Below, piece after piece: positions 6,259 through 9,416 of a stretch of 9,416 nt of DNA; positions within the stretch are counted from its first letter, which is position 1, and every line of letters starts with the position of its first letter. Origin of the DNA: Chloroflexota bacterium (lineage in GTDB: Bacteria; Chloroflexota; Dehalococcoidia; Lucifugimonadales; Australimonadaceae); contig JAQBVZ010000014.1 in NCBI GenBank assembly GCA_027625205.1, positions 1-9,416 on the forward strand, given 5' to 3'. Made by a program: the position numbers and the translations under genes. The notes below the pieces were generated by a model. The model worked only from the letters and a program-made list of their open reading frames with translations, searched no databases and had not been told where the DNA came from.

Positions 6259-6286
6259 GGAGCCCTTCCATGACGGACAGGGCTCC
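6259..6286 (+). promoter_or_regulatory. Strong hairpin in the leader of the pyrophosphatase gene
   Basis: GGAGCCCT (6259-6266) pairs perfectly with AGGGCTCC (6279-6286). Inside it TCC (6267-6269) pairs with GGA (6275-6277) around a five-base loop, with one bulged C at 6278, for 11 base pairs in total. TTTC follows, a short and imperfect T-run. It could be a weak terminator for the ferredoxin transcript, an attenuator, or an mRNA-stabilising 5' structure. The ribosome binding site (6299-6305) lies 12 nt downstream and is left free. Confidence 0.55.
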
Positions 6287-6309
6287 TTTCAGAATTGTAA
6301 GGAGGCATC

Positions 6310-8358
6310 ATGGCTGGGTTCATTTTGGTCTTCGTATCAGGCGTACTCGCCCTTCTATTCGCAGGTTTCCTGGCAATGCGCGTCCTCAAGCATGAGGAAG
6401 GCACTGAGTTAATGCAGGAAATTGGCGCGGCTATTCAGGAAGGCGCCAATGCGTTCCTCAAGCGTGAATACACCATGCTTGCCGGGTTTGTAGCCATTGT
6501 TTTTGTCATACTGCTGGTCCTTGGGCTTGCCCGTGAAGCCCAGGAACCTGAGGTTGCTTACGCCTACCTCGTGGGGGCCTTGGCCTCCGCGTTGACAGGG
6601 TTCGCAGGTATGCGCATTGCAGTTAAGTCCAACATGCGCACCGCGGCAGCTGCGCGGACGGGCCTGAACCCAGCGCTCCGTGTCGCCTTCTCCAGTGGCG
6701 GCGTGATGGGGATGAGCGTCGTCGGCATCGGCATCATCGGCGCTGCCGTTCTCTGGCTAATCTTTGAAAGTCCAACCATTGTGGCCGGGTTCAGCTTCGG
6801 CGCATCAAGCATCGCGCTGTTCGCCCGTGTGGGCGGCGGGATCTACACCAAAGCGGCTGACGTGGGCGGTGACCTGGCCGGCAAGGTGGAGGCGGGCATC
6901 CCTGAAGACGACCCCCGCAATGCGGCTGTGATTGCTGACAACGTTGGCGACAACGTGGGCGATGTGGCCGGTATGGGCGCGGATCTCTTTGAGTCCTACG
7001 TGGGCGCCATCATCGCGACACTGGCGCTGGCTGGCAGCGCGGCTGTCGTGGGCAGCGCCGCAGGCGTTTATTCACCAGGCACCGTGCTCCCGTTCCTCAT
7101 TGGCGGTGTCGGCATTATCGCCTCAATCCTGGGTACATTCATTGTGCGCACAGGTGAGACTGCCACCATTGGCAACTTGCTCTGGTCTCTGCGACGCGGC
7201 ATCTTTGCCGCTAGCCTGATGGGACTTGTTGGTTCCTTCGCCGCCATCTGGTGGCTCTTCACTGTTCAGAACGACCTTGGCATGACCGCGGTATGGAACG
7301 TGTTTGGCGCGGTTGGCGTTGGCCTGGGCGCGGGCGTCATCATTGGCCTGAGCACTGAGTACTACACCAGCTATGAATACGGCCCCACCAAGGCCATTGC
7401 CGCCCGGACAGCCACGGGCCCAGCTACCGTCATCATCACCGGTTTCGCTACAGGCATGCTGAGCACAATCATCCCGTTGCTTGTCATTGCAGCAGCGGTC
7501 ATTGGCGCACACCAGCTTGCGGGGCTGTACGGCATCGCCATTGCGGCCGTCGGCATGCTCTCAACCCTAGGCATCACACTGGCAACAGACGCCTACGGGC
7601 CTGTCGCTGACAACGCAGGGGCCATCGCAGAACAAGCGCATCTAGACCCAGAGGTGCGTGACCGGACAGACGCGTTGGACTCCCTTGGCAACACCACGGC
7701 TGCCACAGGCAAGGGTTTCGCCATTGGCTCCGCAGTGCTGACCTCCCTAGCCCTGGTTGCTGCGTACGCCAGCGCTGTTGGGTTAGACATCATCAACATT
7801 CTGAACGTCTCCACTCTGGTGGGGCTGCTCATTGGCGCGCTGATGCCTTTTGTCTTCAGTGCTTTGACCATGGAGGCCGTGGGCCGCGCTGCCCAGGACA
7901 TGGTGGAAGAGGTACGCAGGCAGTTCAGAGAGATCCCCGGATTGCGAGAGGGTACGGAGGGCGTCAAGGCTGAATACGCCAAGTGCGTGGACATTTCAAC
8001 CAAGGGCGCGCTGCGGGAGATGATTCTCCCCGGCCTGCTGGCAGTTATCGTGCCCATAATCGTTGGTCTCATTCCCTTCCTGGGCGCGGAGGCTGTCGGC
8101 GGTCTGCTCATTGGCGCTATTGCCACCGGCGCGTTGCTGGCCATCACCATGGCCAACTCAGGCGGCGCGTGGGACAACGCCAAGAAATACGTTGAGGCTG
8201 GCGCACATGGCGGCAAGGGCTCCCCCGCCCACGAGGCTGCAGTCGTTGGTGACACCGTCGGCGACCCGTTCAAGGACACCTCTGGGCCGTCTCTCAACAT
8301 TTTGATCAAGCTCATGTCCATTGTCGCGCTGGTGTTCGCCACCACATTTGCAACGTAG
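6310..8358 (+). CDS. hppA: Membrane-bound ion-pumping pyrophosphatase, K+-dependent type
   Basis: This integral membrane enzyme hydrolyses PPi and pumps H+ or Na+ out of the cytoplasm. At 682 residues it is full length for the family, with many hydrophobic segments from residue 3 onward. Catalytic motifs are intact: the TKAADVGGDLAGKVEAG loop (180-196), DDPRN (200-204), DNVGDNVGD (210-218), SYGP-type DAYGPVADNAG (427-437) and, near the C-terminus, GGAWDN (618-623) and DTVGDPFKDTSGP (648-660). A464 and G467 in GNTTAATGKG mark the K+-dependent class; K+-independent enzymes have Lys and Thr there. E228 in DLFES aligns with the gate glutamate E246 of the Thermotoga Na+-pump, but that position alone does not separate Na+ from H+ pumps. 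AAGGAGG (6299-6305) lies 4 nt before the ATG. The next gene follows after 33 nt on the same strand. Confidence 0.97.
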   Translation: MAGFILVFVSGVLALLFAGFLAMRVLKHEEGTELMQEIGAAIQEGANAFLKREYTMLAGFVAIVFVILLVLGLAREAQEPEVAYAYLVGALASALTGFAGMRIAVKSNMRTAAAARTGLNPALRVAFSSGGVMGMSVVGIGIIGAAVLWLIFESPTIVAGFSFGASSIALFARVGGGIYTKAADVGGDLAGKVEAGIPEDDPRNAAVIADNVGDNVGDVAGMGADLFESYVGAIIATLALAGSAAVVGSAAGVYSPGTVLPFLIGGVGIIASILGTFIVRTGETATIGNLLWSLRRGIFAASLMGLVGSFAAIWWLFTVQNDLGMTAVWNVFGAVGVGLGAGVIIGLSTEYYTSYEYGPTKAIAARTATGPATVIITGFATGMLSTIIPLLVIAAAVIGAHQLAGLYGIAIAAVGMLSTLGITLATDAYGPVADNAGAIAEQAHLDPEVRDRTDALDSLGNTTAATGKGFAIGSAVLTSLALVAAYASAVGLDIINILNVSTLVGLLIGALMPFVFSALTMEAVGRAAQDMVEEVRRQFREIPGLREGTEGVKAEYAKCVDISTKGALREMILPGLLAVIVPIIVGLIPFLGAEAVGGLLIGAIATGALLAITMANSGGAWDNAKKYVEAGAHGGKGSPAHEAAVVGDTVGDPFKDTSGPSLNILIKLMSIVALVFATTFAT

Positions 8359-8363
8359 TTTCT

Positions 8364-8377
8364 CCGGCCCCCGCCGG
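8364..8377 (+). other. Small GC hairpin between hppA and the SDR gene
   Basis: CCGGC (8364-8368) and GCCGG (8373-8377) pair perfectly around CCCC. It ends 2 nt before the GAGGAG ribosome binding site (8380-8385) of the next gene and has no T-run. It is not a terminator. It may modestly affect translation or mRNA decay, or be chance. Confidence 0.3.
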
Positions 8378-8391
8378 TTGAGGAGAGAGCA

Positions 8392-9198
8392 ATGGATTTA
8401 CAGTTAGAGGGAAAGACCGCGCTGGTCACCGGAGGGAGCCGTGGCATTGGTAAGGCAATCGCACGGCAACTTGCCAATGAAGGCGTAGACGTGGTCATCA
8501 GCGCCCGCAACATAGACACGCTCGAGGCCACGGCTGAGGAGCTGAGCAAGGAGACCGGCAGGCGCATTGTCCCTGTTGTGGGAGACACCTCTAACAATGA
8601 GTCCGTGGCCAACATGGCGAAAGAGGCTCTGGCGGCTCTGGGCCACATAGACATCCTGGTGAACAACGCCGCCGCTGTTGGCGGCGCTGGCGGCGGTGAA
8701 AACCCCGACGCCGGCCTGGTGGACGCCGAGGCATTTCTGGGCGACTACAACGGCAAGACGCTGGGTTACCTCCGCTGCGCACGGGCCCTGGCGCCCAACA
8801 TGAAAGAAAACGGCTGGGGACGCATCATCAACATCTCCGGCCTGGCCGCACGAAACGCCGGCAATTACAGCGGCGGTATGCGCAACGTGTCGGTCGTGTA
8901 CCTGACCAAGACGCTCTCCAACGAGCTTGCACCCCACGGCATCAACGTGACGGTGGTGCACCCGGGCCAAACGCGGACGGAGATCTGGCCTCAACGGCTG
9001 GAAGCCATGGCCAAGGCACAGGGCAAGACCCCAGAGGAGTATGAGAAGGACATCATCTCCAGGAACGCTATCCGGCAGATGGTGGACTCCAGTGACATTG
9101 CAAACGTGGTGACGTTCCTCGCATCGCCAAGGTCCCTGGCCATCACTGGCGACACTGTGGTGGCCGCGGGCGGCGGCGGCAACGCAGTGTATTACTAA
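8392..9198 (+). CDS. Short-chain dehydrogenase/reductase family protein lacking the catalytic lysine
   Basis: The 268-residue product has the classical SDR Rossmann fold. The dinucleotide-binding motif is TGGSRGIG (13-20), followed by NNAA (91-94, usually NNAG), a candidate structural Asn at N120, the catalytic Ser region INIS (146-149) and PGQTRTE (191-197). The active-site Tyr is Y159 in NYSGGMRN. The residue four positions later, normally the catalytic Lys, is M163. Arg follows at 164. Arg17 after the glycine-rich start and R39 at the end of the second strand (ISARN) suggest NADP(H), as an inference. The substrate cannot be predicted. Either the enzyme works through a different proton relay or it has a binding role. 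The start ATG has GAGGAG (8380-8385) 6 nt upstream. The 33-nt gap to hppA suggests co-transcription, although no functional link is obvious. Confidence 0.9.
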   Translation: MDLQLEGKTALVTGGSRGIGKAIARQLANEGVDVVISARNIDTLEATAEELSKETGRRIVPVVGDTSNNESVANMAKEALAALGHIDILVNNAAAVGGAGGGENPDAGLVDAEAFLGDYNGKTLGYLRCARALAPNMKENGWGRIINISGLAARNAGNYSGGMRNVSVVYLTKTLSNELAPHGINVTVVHPGQTRTEIWPQRLEAMAKAQGKTPEEYEKDIISRNAIRQMVDSSDIANVVTFLASPRSLAITGDTVVAAGGGGNAVYY

Positions 9199-9272
9199 GC
9201 GCGCCTAGAGCCTTTCTGGCATACGGTACCTCACAGCACCAAAATTCGGCGCTACCGCATCACGCCCGCGGT

Positions 9273-9281
9273 TGTTAGAAT
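9273..9281 (+). promoter_or_regulatory. Extended -10 promoter candidate for dcd
   Basis: TGT followed by TAGAAT (9276-9281) matches 5 of 6 consensus -10 bases with the extended TGn element. No good -35 lies upstream, which is tolerated by extended -10 promoters. Transcription would start near 9288, about 56 nt before the dcd start. The stretch 9199-9270 between the SDR stop and this site shows no clear terminator. Confidence 0.45.
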
Positions 9282-9343
9282 AGCCCTCGCACCCGCAGCG
9301 TACATGCAACATCCGTTTTCGGACCACCAAGGCGGTGAACCAC

Positions 9344-9416
9344 ATGGTCCTCAGTGACCGCACCCTCCGTACTGAGATAGATAAAGGCCGGATCATCATT
9401 GAACCGCTTGGTGAGG
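9344..9416 (+). CDS. dcd: dCTP deaminase, N-terminal fragment at the window edge
   Basis: Only 24 codons are present. The peptide opens MVLSDRTLRTEIDKGR and continues IIIEPLGE. It closely follows the N-terminal pattern of dCTP deaminases (M-hydrophobic-LSDR, then I/L-R, E, G-R-I, P). These enzymes convert dCTP to dUTP on the way to dTTP. The catalytic region lies beyond the window, so a bifunctional dCTP deaminase/dUTPase cannot be excluded. ATG 9344 is preferred because AAGGCGG (9329-9335) lies 8 nt before it. An in-frame GTG at 9335 is possible but overlaps that site. Confidence 0.8.
   Translation, partial: MVLSDRTLRTEIDKGRIIIEPLGE

Noticed and set aside
7593..8666. Long (357-codon) minus-strand open frame.
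   Set aside because: It lies opposite hppA and the SDR gene, both unmistakable. Its Ser/Ala/Pro/Met-rich product is typical of an antisense shadow of GC-rich coding DNA.
8404..8994. Minus-strand 196-codon frame opposite the SDR gene.
   Set aside because: It is antisense to a clearly conserved SDR coding region and has no recognisable domain.
9199..9343. Possible tRNA, small RNA or terminator between the SDR gene and dcd.
   Set aside because: No cloverleaf arms or stable hairpin with T-run were found. Only the extended -10 promoter candidate stands out.

Overview
The window looks like a chromosomal segment of a moderately GC-rich bacterium. The gene set best suggests a Chloroflexota/Dehalococcoidia-like lineage. 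That is an inference from three things: a complex I cluster with no nuoEFG between nuoD and nuoH, a bacterial translin-family protein, and a K+-dependent-type membrane pyrophosphatase. No marker gene here proves the taxonomy.

Left part (1-3924, minus strand): a tightly packed complex I operon transcribed right to left, nuoB-nuoC-nuoD-nuoH-nuoI, with nuoI running off the left edge. Most junctions are 1 nt apart or overlap by 1 nt. The exception is the 114-nt nuoC-nuoD gap, which holds two facing REP-like hairpins. nuoA is not upstream of nuoB, and nuoE, nuoF and nuoG are absent between nuoD and nuoH. A good extended -10 promoter lies 60-88 bases upstream of nuoB.

Middle (3925-6309): an intergenic region shared by divergent genes leads to a lower-GC orphan gene (4138-5145) encoding a proline-rich protein with a zincin-like HEFAH motif. 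Then come a translin-family gene (5219-5851) and a two-cluster ferredoxin reading frame (5884-6144). The ferredoxin is interrupted by an in-frame TAG exactly inside its first iron-sulfur motif. A 165-nt leader follows, with a promoter candidate and a strong hairpin.

Right part (6310-9416, plus strand): a complete ion-pumping membrane pyrophosphatase (hppA), followed closely by a short-chain dehydrogenase-like protein whose catalytic lysine position is methionine. At the right edge an extended -10 promoter precedes the first 24 codons of a dCTP deaminase gene (dcd).

Functionally, the two well-understood blocks are both membrane energy converters. Complex I uses reduced carriers to pump ions, and the pyrophosphatase uses PPi. 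The lack of a local NADH-input module, together with a (broken) ferredoxin gene nearby, makes a non-NADH electron donor for complex I plausible but unproven.
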